DNA of 64,000 nucleotides from Bryopsis sp. KO-2023. Its lineage: Eukaryota > Chlorophyta > Ulvophyceae > Bryopsidales > Bryopsidaceae. The stretch is from positions 1,426,001 through 1,490,000 of the forward strand of contig BSYQ01000002.1 in assembly GCA_030272585.1 (NCBI GenBank), read 5' to 3'. The position numbers and the translations under genes were made by a program. The notes beneath the pieces were generated by a model, which was not told where the DNA came from, ran no database searches, and saw only the letters and a list, made by a program, of their open reading frames with translations. Position 1 is the first letter of the stretch. Each line of letters begins with the position of its first letter. Below, one piece after another: positions 33,501 to 46,735 of the stretch.

Positions 33501-36145
33501 ATCTTTGTGTGAGGCAACGAAAAGATGGTCTTTGACGCTCCCATCAATGGTCTTACCACGAAATTTAATAAGACTTACGACGTTTATCAGCCGCGGTGAT
33601 CCGAAATCTGGGTTGTTTTTGTGGGACATGTCCGCGTATTATAACATACGGACATCATCGCCACGCCCAAGCGTTTGACACGACAAAAGAAACATGCACC
33701 TGTTGTGGAAGATCAAATTTATTGAGGTTATTTTATATTTTGGCGTAGGTGATAACATGCCAAACGACATGGAGATGAACTTGGACATGGAGTTATCGAC
33801 GGGACTAGATATACGGGAGCGAAAATCAAGGTAAGGAATTATAAAAGAAATCCGGGAAATAGAGGTAGACTTTCTATTCTCACGCACTCACAATAGAACC
33901 CAATTTATCTTGATTTTTCGATAAGACCTACCCCTCTAAAAGACCCGATTTTTGTCAGAGAACAGACCAAGTCTTATAACGGGGGACTACTGTACTTGAT
34001 GGGGAGCTAGGTGTGACCCGAGCTATTAACAGTAGATATTCAACAAAACTCAAAAAGAAAGATGGTTCGGGACCACTAATTGCTCACTTACGAAGCCTCC
34101 ATAAGTAGTAGATGAGAAGTGGTGCACATGAGAGCTTCATTCTCGTTCGCTGAGGTCATAAGTTGGACTTCATCCTGCCGTGTGGGCGATATGTGAAGCA
34201 TGTTGTGCTCACAACCATTACAACTTTTTAAGTGCATGGACTCGTAACTTTTTCATGATCTTGCAATCGCGAATTTTAGTGTTTGGTGAAGCAAATTGAT
34301 TTTCATCCACACCATGCCATTCCTTGAGCGGTTGACAAACGACATCAAGTAGAATAATGTAAGTATGATGCAAATTGCTGCAACGTTGAAGAAGTATTTG
34401 TTAAAACGTAGAAGTGTATGCAGGACAAATTGAATTGCTTAGCTCCAAAGTGGCGTTACACTTTACACTTTACGTTGTTACTACAACGGAGATGCCTAGA
34501 GCGACAGCTACATTATGGAACGCAATGCCATAACGATTATGACGTTGCATCAAAGACGATTCTGTTACAACGTTAGATGCTTTGATGGGTGGAAACTTAG
34601 CAAGACCAATGCTCAATCTGAGCACCATTTTGCACTTTCAGGCGGGGTGAAACTTAGACGCACATTGATTGTGCTTGAAACACTATCGCTCACAGTTCAC
34701 CGAGATGAAAGCATTGTATACATACATATGTATCATTTTCTGAAACGGCTCCATCCAAAAAGCAGAAAGAAATATTACCGCGATTGTTTGCTTCGATAAA
34801 TCCATCTTGAAGGGTAGCACAAGAGCCAAAGCTGGAGCAGGCCTTGAGTAAGAAAATTAAAAATGCTTGACAAACGGGAAAGAAAACAAGATATATATTT
34901 ATTAGAATATAAATATATATAGAAAAAAAAACAACGTTATCGTTTGGATACTACTCGATAATATGTATACAAGATGTTTTAATTTATTCATACTCTTGTT
35001 CAAATCCAATAGAAGCGACTTCAATGGCAGTTACAATAAATTGTTTGTTCTCATGAGAGGTTAACTTAGTGTTTCAGAAGATTTTGGTTCCAACGCAAGG
35101 AGACATTTTGATCTCCTTAACTTTGCTTTGGTTGCTGGCATCATTTAACGGTATAATCGCCCCATTTGAAGCTTTGTGCACTATTATTAGCTGCTCACTT
35201 AGCAAGACTTACAATTTCGGATAATATTAGAACATAAAAACTCACGCAAAACTCTCGTTCCGAAATTGAACTAACCAAAAATGACATGCGCACGTCTTGG
35301 TTTGACTAGGAATCGTGATATTATCAATTATGGCTTAAGAAGAAAGGATTGCCATACCGGGAGCAATTCTTCCGCGAAAGGGAAACTAAAGGCTCGCAAT
35401 TTACCCTATCTCTCTATGTTTAGAACATCTGGGTTTATGAACTGTTTTGAAAGAATCGTAAAAGAAAAATTGTCTTATCTTAGAAGAAAAAAGAAAAAAG
35501 AGGGAACAAGTGAAGTTATAACTCCACCTCTTCTTGTTTAAGTATTTAAAAAAAAAAATTGTGAGTTTTTTTTTGGAATCATGGTTCATGAGGCCGTTGC
35601 AGTTGCCGAGTGTGATTTGTTTTGTGGCCTGGAAGGAGAGAAGGTGTTACTGTAACAGGGGGTGGGACTCTCTAAGTGCAAATTGTGTGGGCACCGTTTG
35701 TGGCAATAGCAAAGGTAATATGGTAACATGTCTTTATCGAGCATAGCATTCCGGATATTTCTAAGTCATGCTTGAATGCTAGGTATTTATGTTGATTGTG
35801 ATAACGCATACCGGAATTATGAAGACCTACACTTCTCTGCGTCTTCCATGGGTTTCCGAGGATTACGTAATAAGGATTATGGAACGAGGATCAGTTGATC
35901 CTAAAGAGGCATGTATATATTCCCACATCGAGTTAATGTCAATCTTAATATCAATCTTGGTCCGTCCCCGAGACCTAGGGAGAGCGGTTAGGGGACTAGA
36001 AGAGCTTTCATACCCCGCACCCAGGTCGATAAATGACTAGGCAGAGTAAGGAAGGCCTAGAAAAGTGACCTTTAGGCGGTTCGTATAGCCGGTTCTATCA
36101 CCGGAGAGATTTCTTCAAAAAGAACGGAGCCCTTTGTGAAATGTA
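30564..36145. other. No gene recognised in about 5.6 kb
   Basis: AT-rich, with many short frames, the longest about 120 codons (31888-32256 minus, 33147-33512 plus), none with a family motif. The only clear structure is the tandem repeat at 31210-31311. Confidence 0.4.
31210..31311. repeat. 51-bp tandem repeat, two copies
   Basis: TAAACAAAACATGCAAGCAT occurs at about 31225 and 31276, with similar flanks. The period of 51 is a multiple of three, and the minus strand reads LN.DACMFCL..SLG twice. Confidence 0.85.
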
Positions 36146-36149
36146 AGCT

Positions 36150-36295
36150 TTATGAGGGAAGCCATAGTTACCACCTTCATCCATAACAGTTAACAACTGT
36201 GATTGTCGTGGGGGGTTAGCCATAAGAGGGTGAGTCATATTAACTACCTTCATTCATGACAATTTGCATTTGTGATTGTCGAGGGGGGGAGGGAT
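36150..36295. repeat. Diverged tandem repeat of about 80 bp, two copies
   Basis: ACCTTCATCCATAACA ... TGTGATTGTCGTGGGGG is followed by ACCTTCATTCATGACA ... TGTGATTGTCGAGGGGG, separated by GAGGGTGAGTC. Confidence 0.7.
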
Positions 36296-36299
36296 TATG

Positions 36300-37036
36300 G
36301 AGAATCCTCGAGGAGATCTGCTTCGTTTTTTGAGTGAGCTTATTGCTCGGTTTTTCTTGGCCTCCTTATGGAATTCGAACAGGGAAGAGACCCAAATGCG
36401 GTGGAAGATTGATCGAGCCTCTAGTGGCGTTCACCGGGGACGAAGGAGGCATCGTGGGTTGTTGGTGTTGTTTTTCAAGAGGTGATTGGGAGAGCTTTGC
36501 CACAAATGATTGTAGGCCACATGTAGGAGATTAAGGTAAGCATTATCTCAAAAAGCCAAACACAAAATTTTCCCGTGATGGCGCTAAAATTAGAGTGCTC
36601 AGAAAATAAAACAAGCGTCGACCCCCTTTCCCACTCGGTATTACGAACAAAAGAACCACAGGATTCTGGCCTACTTGCCTTGGCCTTCTACGTGCTTATA
36701 AGGTATCCGGTTTTTCAAGATTTATTTCCTTGCTTCGATGATTAGAAATGACCCACGACGTGGTGGGGAAAAAAGATTCCCAGACTCATCTTGTGCACAC
36801 ACTTTTTATGATGTTGAAATGTTGAAATCTGTATCGATTGATATGCGGAAATGCTTGGTCGCAATATATATTCTTCGACAAGAACAAGCTTAAACGGATC
36901 CAAACTAGGTAGTTATGTAAGTTCTTGCTTGGTATCACAGTGCGCTTACAAGATTTGTGTGGTTTTTGTGGTTAATTTCTTTTCTTACGAATTTGTAACC
37001 TTGTGCAAATTGAATCGCCGCCGGGAAGAACCGCTT
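36300..37036. other. No recognisable feature
   Basis: Frames up to 109 codons without motif. Any gag or protease of the retroelement relic that follows is not visible. Confidence 0.4.
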
Positions 37037-39250
37037 TTGTTAAACATCGCTCACATTTGCTCACGTGATACACACCGCCCAAGAGATACGGACATATCGA
37101 AGTATCTTGGCGAGAACCTATTGAGCCCGGCGTACGCACGGAATATCGGACGGAAGATGTTGCGGATCCACGGGAGGTAGATGAAGTCATTCAACAATTC
37201 GTCAAAATAGCATATTTGAAGCCCGTTTCTATGAATGAGAAGCTCTACCTAAATCCGCTCATCGTGATAAGGAAACCAAGTGGAATGATTCGTCTAGTGA
37301 ATGACTTTCGTCGCTTAAACGCCTATTTTTCACGACACGGTACGATTCAAAAGGATGTCCGACGGGCATTTCAGGAGATTCCATCAACGTGGAGGGTGTT
37401 TATAAAAATTGATGTGAAAGATGCAATCTTTTGCATACCGGTGGAAAAACGACTCTCGGTTATGTTTGGTTTCATGTGGCACAGTAAACGCTTCCGATGG
37501 TGCCGACTACCTCAAGGTTGAAGTTGGTCCCCTATCTTCTCTAGCGAACGTTTGGAGGCCATCCTTGAAGGACTCGATGTGGTCCAATTCACGGATGACT
37601 TACTTCTTGGTGCGGAAAACATCCAGGAACTTGTGGACAAGGTGATTACGGTTTTTGAACGTCTCGAAGAACATAGGGTTAAAGTGGCTTTCCACAAGGT
37701 TGAAAGGATCTCGGATCGGGTTAAATTTGTTGGGTATGAGGTGTCCCAAGGACAACTCTCCCTTGCTACCTAACGTACCACCAAGAAGGAACTCGGGATG
37801 ATTCAAAGTATGAAAGATTTGGAGCGGGTAATAGGGATTTTTACCTATTGCCGTCAACATGTGCCGACGTTCGAGCGTCACATAGCGCCTCTTCGAAAAT
37901 ATCTTCAATTGGCTAAGATGAAGCTCTTGCCACAAGAACGGTGGGAAGACATTACCACGCTTACACATCAAATCGTGACCGATACTCTTAAGAATCACCA
38001 TGCCTTAAGAATGCCAAATATGCCTATCGCAAAATTTTTGCTTTATAGCGATTGGTCGGGCAATTTTGCGGGCTTTTTTCTCTTTGCAGGAGATGAGGAG
38101 GGGGAGAAGCATTTGGTCGATTTGGGAAGCAAGCGGATTGAAGAATTAACCTCGTCATACTTGGGAGAACTCCGTGCTCTTCTTTGGGCATGTCAACAAA
38201 CGAAAGGTTTTCGAGGAAGCATTTCAACGGTGGCACAAACGAATAGTGAAACTATTGTTCGTCAATGGAACTTGGGAAATTTTCCCGGTGTTACTTCCAA
38301 TCCCGACAAACGTGCCGTACGGGCGTGGTGTTGAGCAAGTCTACGAGCCGAATGCAAAAAAAGCACATTTCATCCCTGTTCTCGATTCTTTCCAACCCTG
38401 CTTGGTCAAAGTTAGTATCAACAATAAAACCAGTCAACTAGCATTCTTGCATGCCCGGCTCCTTCTGGTGGGGTGCATTCAGGGGTGGATACTTGGAAAT
38501 GAGGAGAATTTTCGACTTCAATTTATACCCGGAGATCTACACCAAGGAACGGATTCACTATTGAGACCAACCGCTCGCCAAGCACCAAAGATTACGACGT
38601 TAACTCTTGCGCAACAAGAAGATAAGGTATGGGAGTGCCACTGGAAAGCACATTGGGGACCCAAAAAAATGCGTTTCATTTTGCAAAAAGAAGACGTGGT
38701 CATGTCGGAAAAGGAGATAAGAAAAATCATTCGATTTTGCCCTATTTGTACTCGTTTTCGTCCTCTTCAACGACATATATCATTTGGAGCACCACCTTTT
38801 GGAGCGCGACCCGGGGAATGCATTTATATGGATGTAATCGGTCCGCTTGTGCCGGGACGTGGAGGTATCCGATTTATTCATTGTATGGTGGATTCTTGCA
38901 CGAGACTTTGTGAAGCGTTTGGACATAAAAACGTGAATGGATTAAAAATTCGGGATGATCTTATGAAATGGCGAGCACGTTAAGGACCAATGAAAACTTT
39001 GGTATCCGATAATGCAAGTTATAATGATACAACAAAAATCTCGGTATGGTGTCTTATTGACAGGACTCGGCAAGTTTTTATAGGTCCACATTGACATGAA
39101 TCGCTCGGTTTGGTGGAAAGGTATAACTGCACTTTGATTGATCGACTTCGTAAGATACGTTCGGAACGTGAAGGAAGTTGGTCCGATCATCTAGAAGACA
39201 CGATGCAAGCGCTTTAACACACAAGATATGATACCACCTATAGCAACGAC
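37037..39250 (+). pseudogene. Ty3/gypsy pol relic (RT, RNase H, integrase)
   Basis: A whole pol can be followed in order despite decay. RT starts near 37037 with KHRSH and continues through LNPLIVIRKPSGMIRLVND, CRLPQG and a catalytic FTDDLLLG (FTDD in place of the usual YxDD), then KFVGYEVSQG. RNase H follows with YSDWSGN, SSYLGE and TNSETI, then an IPGDLHQGTDSLLR segment. Integrase shows a CPIC zinc pair, YMDVIGP, VSDNASY and GLVERYN, with D-x35-E spacing kept. Breaks: TGA at 37519, TAA at 37771, a +1 frame change near 38300, TAA at 38981, and one more stop before the last catalytic Glu. It resembles the intact gypsy element at 46740-52384 in layout and in GYEVSQG/GFEVSQG, but is clearly a different, older lineage. 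No LTRs were found. Confidence 0.85.
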
Positions 39251-39757
39251 GGAAATGGGAAACACGACAGGAGCGACAGAAGTAACAGTGGACGCCAACC
39301 TCCCGGGCTGCTTGGTGTGCTCTGCCACGGGAAGGCTCGTCTGCCCCCAATATGGTTATCTTGTTGGGTGCAAGCGGCACATAACATGTCTGGCACACAA
39401 TGCGGGACTGCGCTAGGAGCTTGGGTGGTTTGCTTCCATCGAGAAGTTGGCTTCTTCCCTGAGAACGAAGACGTGGTGCAAAATACCCGGACGCCCCTCC
39501 TCGGCAACAATGTGGAACCTATACCAGATCTCGACGCACCCTTCCCGGCCGAAAACTGCCCCGCTTGCTTGAAGCGAACGATACGAAACCAGTGGTCGAG
39601 GAGGTTGAAGCAGATCGTCAACCAATACAGCGGGCTCTATTTCGTGCGTACAGGGTTCAGACCCATGTACCAAAAGAAGGTTCGAGAAAGCAAGTGGCTT
39701 CCGACTAAGGGATTTTTCAGTGATTCAACGATAGGGGGTTGGTTCGTGGGTGGTTAG
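39251..39757 (+). other. GC-richer Cys-containing ORF region, unidentified
   Basis: Composition changes abruptly after the integrase relic. A frame to 39757 reads PDLDAPFPAENCPACLKRT, then QIVNQYSGLYFVRTGFRPM. An overlapping frame (39228-39416) has CLVCSATGRLVCPQYG and CKRHITC. The CxxC pairs hint at zinc binding, but no family is recognised. It could be a host gene fragment or another part of a mobile element. Confidence 0.3.
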
Positions 39758-40169
39758 TTCTTAATGTTACGGGAAGGCTCACCATCGAGATGCTCACAAA
39801 GAATGATAAAGCAAATTATCCTTGTTTTTGATCACTGTTGCTTTCTGTCAAAGTATTGACTTGTCCTATTTCATTCGGAGGGGCGGCAGCCAAGAAGGTT
39901 GTTATTGATGCTCATTGGGACGCCATGAAGGAAAATACGAAACAATCGTATACGACAAGGCTCAGATGCTGGGGGGTGATGAGGAACACTAGAGTGAAAT
40001 AAGCAATAATCAATAAATTCCTCTTAAGGAAGGATATAAATTTGGTCGCACAGTGTTAACATTATTTTAAAACGATCGCACCACTCCTTCGCTTGTAGCA
40101 AGAAAAGGTGTATTTATAGTGTGGCTCCTTGAGTCGATGAAATGATTTCTTTGGAGAAAGATCCATTGT

Positions 40170-40347
40170 TAAAAAAGATTGGTTAATGAAGAGTGAGTGC
40201 TTGTTCACGGGAAGCAACCATGCTTCGAAAATTACATATGAGCTTACATCCACGGGTTCCCTGGTGACAAAACCTTTCTTCCCTTGCAGAACTGCAGGGT
40301 GAAAGGGCGACAAGTCGCATTCTTTAATTCCACGCTTCTCACCACCA
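40170..40347 (-). repeat. Diverged dispersed repeat B, copy 2
   Basis: Partner of 28338-28465, longer by an insertion of about 50 bases. The minus-strand reading LPVNKHSLFINQSFL parallels SVNKYSVFINKTFL in copy 1. Confidence 0.5.
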
Positions 40348-40589
40348 ATAAATCCTCCGGGACTTGGAGGAGTGGTCAAGGGTTTAAGTACACTACGCTT
40401 TCACCAACAGTTGCTCTCAGTCCAAGAGGAATCGGGACTTGGGTAAGTTTATGTTTAATTCCTTGCAGGAGGTTCGCACATGCCAAGATCGTGGAGGATC
40501 GAAGGCAGAAGTAAAGACTCGGGCTTCTGAAAAAGTTTTTGAATCAGCAACGCTTCAACAACTACAAGTCACGACAGATGTTGCGGGGA

Positions 40590-40735
40590 TATGGTCAACT
40601 ACCGACATATTACCGATGTTATTGTGGACGGTCTTGTTGAGGCAATTGTGCGGCTATGCGTGCGAGGCTAAGATAGAGAGTGTTGGGTTGATGGTTGTGT
40701 TTTTGGAGATGCTTACATAAGTTGTCATCGAATAG
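40590..40735 (+). repeat. Diverged dispersed repeat A, copy 2
   Basis: Plus-strand partner of 2295-2440. It ends an open frame (40439-40720) with CGYACEAKIESVGLMVVF, then a TAA. The agreement with copy 1 stops just past the stop codon, as expected for a coding tail. Confidence 0.5.
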
Positions 40736-43700
40736 TGTTACGTCCACCAGGCCGGCGTTACAAAAAGACTTCTATATTCAACACTTCCAAAACAAATATG
40801 GTTTTTACACCGAAGAAGGCATTATCAAGGAGGGGGGAGGAGGCAGAAGGAAGTGTGGCACCTACGATGACCGCTCTGGGGAGATATAGATGCTGGCCCC
40901 GACCAAGAAATGATGATGTATGCTCCTCTCCACCGAGCTTCTCGGTCTCGTTTGAAGCGCGTGAGAGATAATGTAACAAACCCTCGTCTTCGTCGTCATT
41001 CTTACCGATATCGCCGCCCTTTTGGAGGCCTTGAAGCCGTTTGGGAGGCCACTGACGGCTTTGATAGTCAGCTCCTTATTCGTTATAAGTCGACAACTTT
41101 GGTTTCTTAGTTTTTAAGCCAACATACAACAGCTTTTTTCCAGCTCTTGTGACATGATATAATGTATGAGGTGATAATTTATATGTCTGTTCGGAAACGG
41201 TCACGATAGGAAAACGTGGATAGCGACGAAACGCGGAAGCGTTTGAAGGCCGCGACGCCACACTGCCTAGCATGCGGAGCCGTCGATAGAGTCGTTAAGA
41301 CCCTCTACGAGCGGCACGCGGCTTGGTTTCGCCATTAGCCAGGCCCCGTGAAGGGTTAGTGAATATAATAGATGAGATGAAAAGGTGTACTTGGTGTTTG
41401 TTCCTCTAATGCATCTTCATTGGTGATAAAGTTTGCGGATGAGAAATAGCTTTACGCGCTCGAAGAATAGCAGTTACAAAAATGGCGAGGTTGCTTAGAA
41501 CGTATGTCCGCTCAAGAAAAGGAGGTTTCTGCAACCAACTACTATTCATACCCAAGTTGTCGTGAAAACTATAGATCACAATGGATCGCCGAAGGATGGA
41601 TCGGTCTGTTTAACCATAGGTGACTATTCTTCTACCCACGAAGAGTGTTATTATTTGATAATATTACCTCGATTTGGATATATTTCACCGTAATAGACAT
41701 CGAATATGGACCCCTCGACATGCTTTATCACGATAGACTAACCGCCATTGTTTTGATTTGAATTCGAACGAAAACGAAACCGTTGAACAATATCACCTTA
41801 AGGATAAGTACCTCGTGCATGTTTATTCCAAGAAATTATTCGTCGCATTCTTGATCAAAGATCTTTTCATATATTAAAGATTTCTAAATGGTGACCAGGT
41901 ATTTACAATGAATTATTTGGGACTGCGTGGTTAATTTGAAACGGAAGGGCATTGACAAGGTCGGATGTATGTTTCGGTTCCAGATTTCCACCAACTCTCC
42001 TATCATTGTTGTCGTTCAGGTCGTGAAGGGAGTGGATCCAATCTATTTTTTGTTCCCATCCCTATTTGCGATTGAAAATACGCTCTCGTAAAAGACAACC
42101 TCCTAGAGAAAGGAGCGCCAAGCGATGCCTCGTATTGGTTGAAATAAAGACATGAATCACCAAAAGTGATTATCAAGTTATAATCACGTAACGTGGTGGG
42201 AACACACAAGCCGGATAGAGTAACACACGAGTCGTCCCAGCCTGGGATAATGAATGGTGCCTTGGTACAATTCTCTACTAGATAGGGAAGATGTGTTCAT
42301 TATGTACGAGACCAGATAGTAGATACCAAATGTTGTGTTCGGTTTTTCAAACAAGATGATGTGTTAAAATATCGTTGTTGAAGTGAAATAACTCAGGATG
42401 AGACGGACCCACACACACCGTTGGTAGGCCGAATGGAGGAGAAATTCATGAACCAGCACTAAGCAATTGAGGACGAAGTCAAGGACTCTTCAAAACTGCG
42501 AAGATTTGATCATGATTCTCGGATTGTTTTTTCTAGGACATTCGGGTACAATAAAAGTAGGAGTAAGGGTCGCTCAAGATCAAGGTTTGATCTTGCTTCT
42601 CTTGCGTTTTCATAGGACGCACGCAGGTAGTGCCGAGAGGTGTTCTAACATTTGTCAATGAGCCTAGGTGGGGGTTAGTTCACCAAGCGAACCAAACATT
42701 ATCCTTTCGTTGACTCAATGGACAAGTTCGTTCCTAAAAATTGTTTGATAAAATACTTCGAATCAAAGTGTAGGGTGCACTCTATTGTACTCAGAAAAAA
42801 TTGTGCTTGCGTGTTACGACGCCAGGAACATTCCTTCCGTTTCTAAAACAGAGATAACATATATTCCCCTTGTGTTGTGCGTTCACTCGAAAAATGCATT
42901 TTTGGATAGCAGGTACTTGAGCATAAGTGTTGCGAGGAATCGGTCCAAACGGCTTCGGTGGAAACCGCAAAAAGATCCAAAGAAGTGGTCCAATCTACCT
43001 ATAGATGAGAACCGAGAGACCGACAGGAATACCTCGGGGCCAACGTGTCTCGCCCTTTTTCGACAAGAAACTGGGATACTGTCACACGAGGGGAGTGCCC
43101 CTATAGTCAATTTTCGTAAAGAGGATTGCCGGAGGGGATCAGATGGTGTCTCTTGGAAATTTATTTTTAATATGTTTCTCAAACTCCACAAACTGAAATT
43201 TAAATCCGGTACTGGGGCTCTTTGGACGAGGTGGAGACAACTTTTGGGCTCATGAAGAGCCGATAAGATTACAATGATTTTGGAAAATCTAGTTGAAAAG
43301 ATAAGGGCACCAGCCGCCTATTACCCTTTCTTTACATTAGAATAATCGAATCTTGGTGGGTCACATACATTCGACATTTGACATTCGAGGCAACCTTGTT
43401 TTCCTTTTTCGAATTTGTCTCTTTTGCTGATAATTTCGATTTTCTTCGTCAATATTTGGATAGAATAGGGAAATGGGGCATATATGGGTGAGTCAAGCTC
43501 ATAGCTACGTTTCGGATCCTCGCCCACTTGTCACCATTACAATCAATCCTAGATTCTTATCGAGTTTCTAGTTATATTGCTTTTGAATCTTTTTAGCGAT
43601 TCACGCAAGAAAATAGTATCGATCTTCACAGTGAAGGGGTGTTGTGCGCCTCTGGTTGCACCAGATTTCCAGCTCTCTACTTCGGATCAACGCAACATAT

Positions 43701-43910
43701 GGCGCGACTTAATGTTCTCTAACCAACCATCAAGCTATGGGTATGAACAACACTCCCGCTTGAGCTTAATGAAATTAAGCTCGCTAGTAAAAATAGTTTG
43801 GATGCCTATTTTTCAAGCATAGTGCCTTGGGTTACACAAAACATGCACGTTGTGACGCAGCCCCACATGTGCTTTAAAAAGTAGAAGAGCAGATCAACAA
43901 AAACTTGAAG
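40736..43910. other. No gene recognised
   Basis: The frame at 40910-41110 is Arg-rich, and that at 42785-43255 (156 codons) is the longest. Neither shows a known motif, and both may be chance. Confidence 0.4.
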
Positions 43911-43916
43911 AAGACA

Positions 43917-43988
43917 GAGTTAGCAACTAAATCCTGTATTTTTGTTTATGGAGAGTTAGCAACTAAATCCTGTATTTTTGTTTATGGA
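43917..43988. repeat. 36-bp tandem duplication
   Basis: The unit starts GAGTTAGCAACTAAATCCTG and is present twice, perfectly. Confidence 0.92.
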
Positions 43989-46210
43989 ATTAATATTCTC
44001 ACTCTTTCGTGAAAGAAAACAAGTTGAATGCTTCACTTTTGCATTGAAGGTTGTTTTATTTATTATAGACGAAGAGTTACAGAGGTTACGAAGGCAATGA
44101 TGTCGCGACAATCTCTTAAATAATCAATTGAGTGTCATGTATGTATTCCGCCAAGTTTTAAAAAGGGTCGATTACAAGAATGGATCTTAGAGTTTGGTTG
44201 CTCCACGGTCGGGATAATTTTCCATTCCCTATTCCCTAAGACTTTTGTCATGGTCTTGTCATTTGTTGTGTCTAAAAGATATCCAACAAGGACATAAAGG
44301 AGACACACACTTAGACAAATTATTTTGTTGATCCAAGGAGGTTTGTTGGGTTGAATGTCAAAGAGCAATAGACCAAAAGGAGATCACTTAAGCGTCCTCC
44401 CCAAATGTAATGTTTCATTCGGAACCCTCAAAACGATTGTTGAAACAAATTTTTTTGATTTTCTTCATCCAAAGTAGGGCCACCGAAACTGTCTGAAAAA
44501 AGGTAAGATATATTGTACGGGGCTTTGTGGTAATGGCCTACTTAAATATATTAAGTATTATATTACATTAATCATGCATATATTCGCCTATATTTCAGAA
44601 TAGCTAAGAAGAATAAGGCTTCGCCACTGTTTCACCCCTCGTATCTGTGAAGCTGCTCCACGAGGTAATTTTGGCACTACGATATTTAATTGCACTAAAT
44701 AAATGCGGATAGACGTATTATTAGGACTTTTCACGAAACTGTTGATAGATAAATAGGGCAACAACCACCTATTTAACGAAGAAACAATGTGACAGGACCT
44801 TATGACTATAACGAACGAGGGAATCATATGATGTTCACGACCTCCAAGATTATTAGTCGTTTTTTCTTTCGCCCTTTTAGAACATATCTATCACCAATTG
44901 TATAGAGGAGGTTGATGACTGGCCAGCCAGAAATCCCCATCGCTTCCATCCTCTACTTTTTCACGCGGTCTTACGAGGATGACACTCGGGATACAGGCCG
45001 TGCGATAACGGAGGACTTTTCACTTTAGACCCCGTGGGCACGTCATTAGACGTGATGCGCACGCCCAAGAGATAGGTGCAAGATGAATCCTAGGGCTGGA
45101 TTTATCGTTGTTTTTGAACACAACATTTAAAGTCAAGAGTTTCTCTGAGCGATGGTGCGTCGGCTACAAGCATCGCTTTTAATAAAAGCAACATGTGGAA
45201 GCGTTATACAACGAGTATATGGGTTAAATAAAGCAAGTTTAGTTGTTTTTAGAAGTTTAGTTGTTTTTGGTTTTAATTATGTAGAGCTATCAATCGTGAT
45301 ATTAGTTACCTCATTATCAAATTTTTTTGATCTAAGTACGTAGCCAAAGCTAGCTTATATTGTTTTATGATTATTTAGAAGTATTTCTATACTTAGCAGA
45401 TGTTGAATTCCTGGCATTGTTGCAGTTAGCTTTACTGCAGCTCTTGCAATTGAAAAAGAAAAAAATATGAGTTTGGTGGTTATCCATGTCCCAGTATTTT
45501 AAAATTCAGGGCCCCTAAGTCTTTATGGTTACTCCAAGCACCAAGTTCACGTGTATATATTGCTCAACGATAGGGAATTGCCTCAAATTATTCTTACATC
45601 AAGCATCAGGTTAGCCTATGTCATTGCGAAAGAGGGATCACCCTTTCTACACGAGTGTCGAGCTAGCCCATATCGTACCAAAAGGGGTTGTTTTTGCTTC
45701 AATTAGCCTCACACAAAATATCTTATTGGTCTATGATGCTCAAGAGAAGAGGGACTAGCTCTAACCATGATTGCACGAAGTATCAAAAATAGCTCACGTT
45801 TTTTCAAAGGTGAATCAGCTCAGCTTATTAAAGTTATGATTTATTAGAACTAGTATCAAGGAAACCTATAATATTTTTGAGCGAGGATCAACTCAAAATC
45901 ATTTTTACATTGGCGGACGGTCATAACGTCATTCCTTCTTGAGAGATCAAGCTAGTATAGTATGTATGCGTAGAACATATCAGGTCAAGATGATTTTTAA
46001 AAGAACATCCTGATATATGATGTTTATATACGACATTGTTATGGTGGTTGGACGGCCGTAATAAATACATATACGTTGATGCAATCACAAGCTAGCAATG
46101 GAACTGTGTCCTAGCGACAAAGACGGTGCGTAGCACTTGATACGGATCAACTCAACCCACTCACAAGAATGGCAAGGTCTTGTTTTCTGTTAGTGAAGGT
46201 TTTGAGCAAT
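43989..46210. other. No recognisable feature
   Basis: AT-rich, no frame above 80 codons, no repeats noticed. Confidence 0.5.
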
Positions 46211-46214
46211 CCCA

Positions 46215-46271
46215 GATGGTTGGAAGAATCCGATTGCTTGAAATATTCTTGAATAGATTCTTCCAACCATC
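46215..46271. repeat. 16-bp perfect inverted repeat
   Basis: GATGGTTGGAAGAATC (46215-46230) and its inverse (46256-46271) flank a 25-base loop. The neighbouring words CGATTGCTTGAAATA and CGATTTCTTGAAATA are also duplicated in direct order. Confidence 0.8.
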
Positions 46272-46574
46272 CGATTTCTTGAAATAACGAGCGGGGGGTG
46301 AGTTTGAAACGTGAGGAATAGGTATGGCTTCCTAGAACCCGGAGAATATTTTAGGTTTTCTCTACAAACTTATGGAACCAAAAATAAATATTAGGGGTTC
46401 AAAAAGAAAAACAAGGACAATATACAGGAAGTCATATATTTCTGTTGTTTTTTTTGTTTCCATTTTTTCTAGGTGCACGACAAAACCTCTGGGTGCCGAA
46501 GCGTCTTTTGGGAGCCCTTGCCCCCAATGCTCCTTTTCTTGCCCCTCTTGTTTTCTTTTTGTGCTCCCTCTATT

Positions 46575-46735
46575 GAAAAAAGAGAAAAAAAATTTCTGTG
46601 AAGGTTTTAGTTTGTTTTGCTACCAAAAAAGAAGAAAGAAAATTCTGTGAAGATTTTTTTGTTTTGCTCTCTCTTAAAAAAATATATATATACATATATA
46701 TATACATATTCTGTGAAGGGTTTTTGTCTTGCTCC
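46575..46735. repeat. Degenerate CTGTGAAGG minisatellite
   Basis: CTGTGAAGGTTTTAGTTTGT, CTGTGAAGATTTTTTTGTTT and CTGTGAAGGGTTTTTGTCTT recur about 60-80 bases apart, separated by A-rich or TA-rich runs. A further unit (CAGTGAAGGCTTTATTTTTT) continues after 52409, beyond the retrotransposon. The array was therefore the insertion target. Confidence 0.65.

Noticed and set aside
36930..36941. TGGTATCACAGT resembles an initiator-Met primer-binding site upstream of the 37-kb pol relic
   Set aside because: No LTR ends at the preceding base, and only about 100 bases separate it from the RT start, leaving no room for gag or protease. Probably chance.
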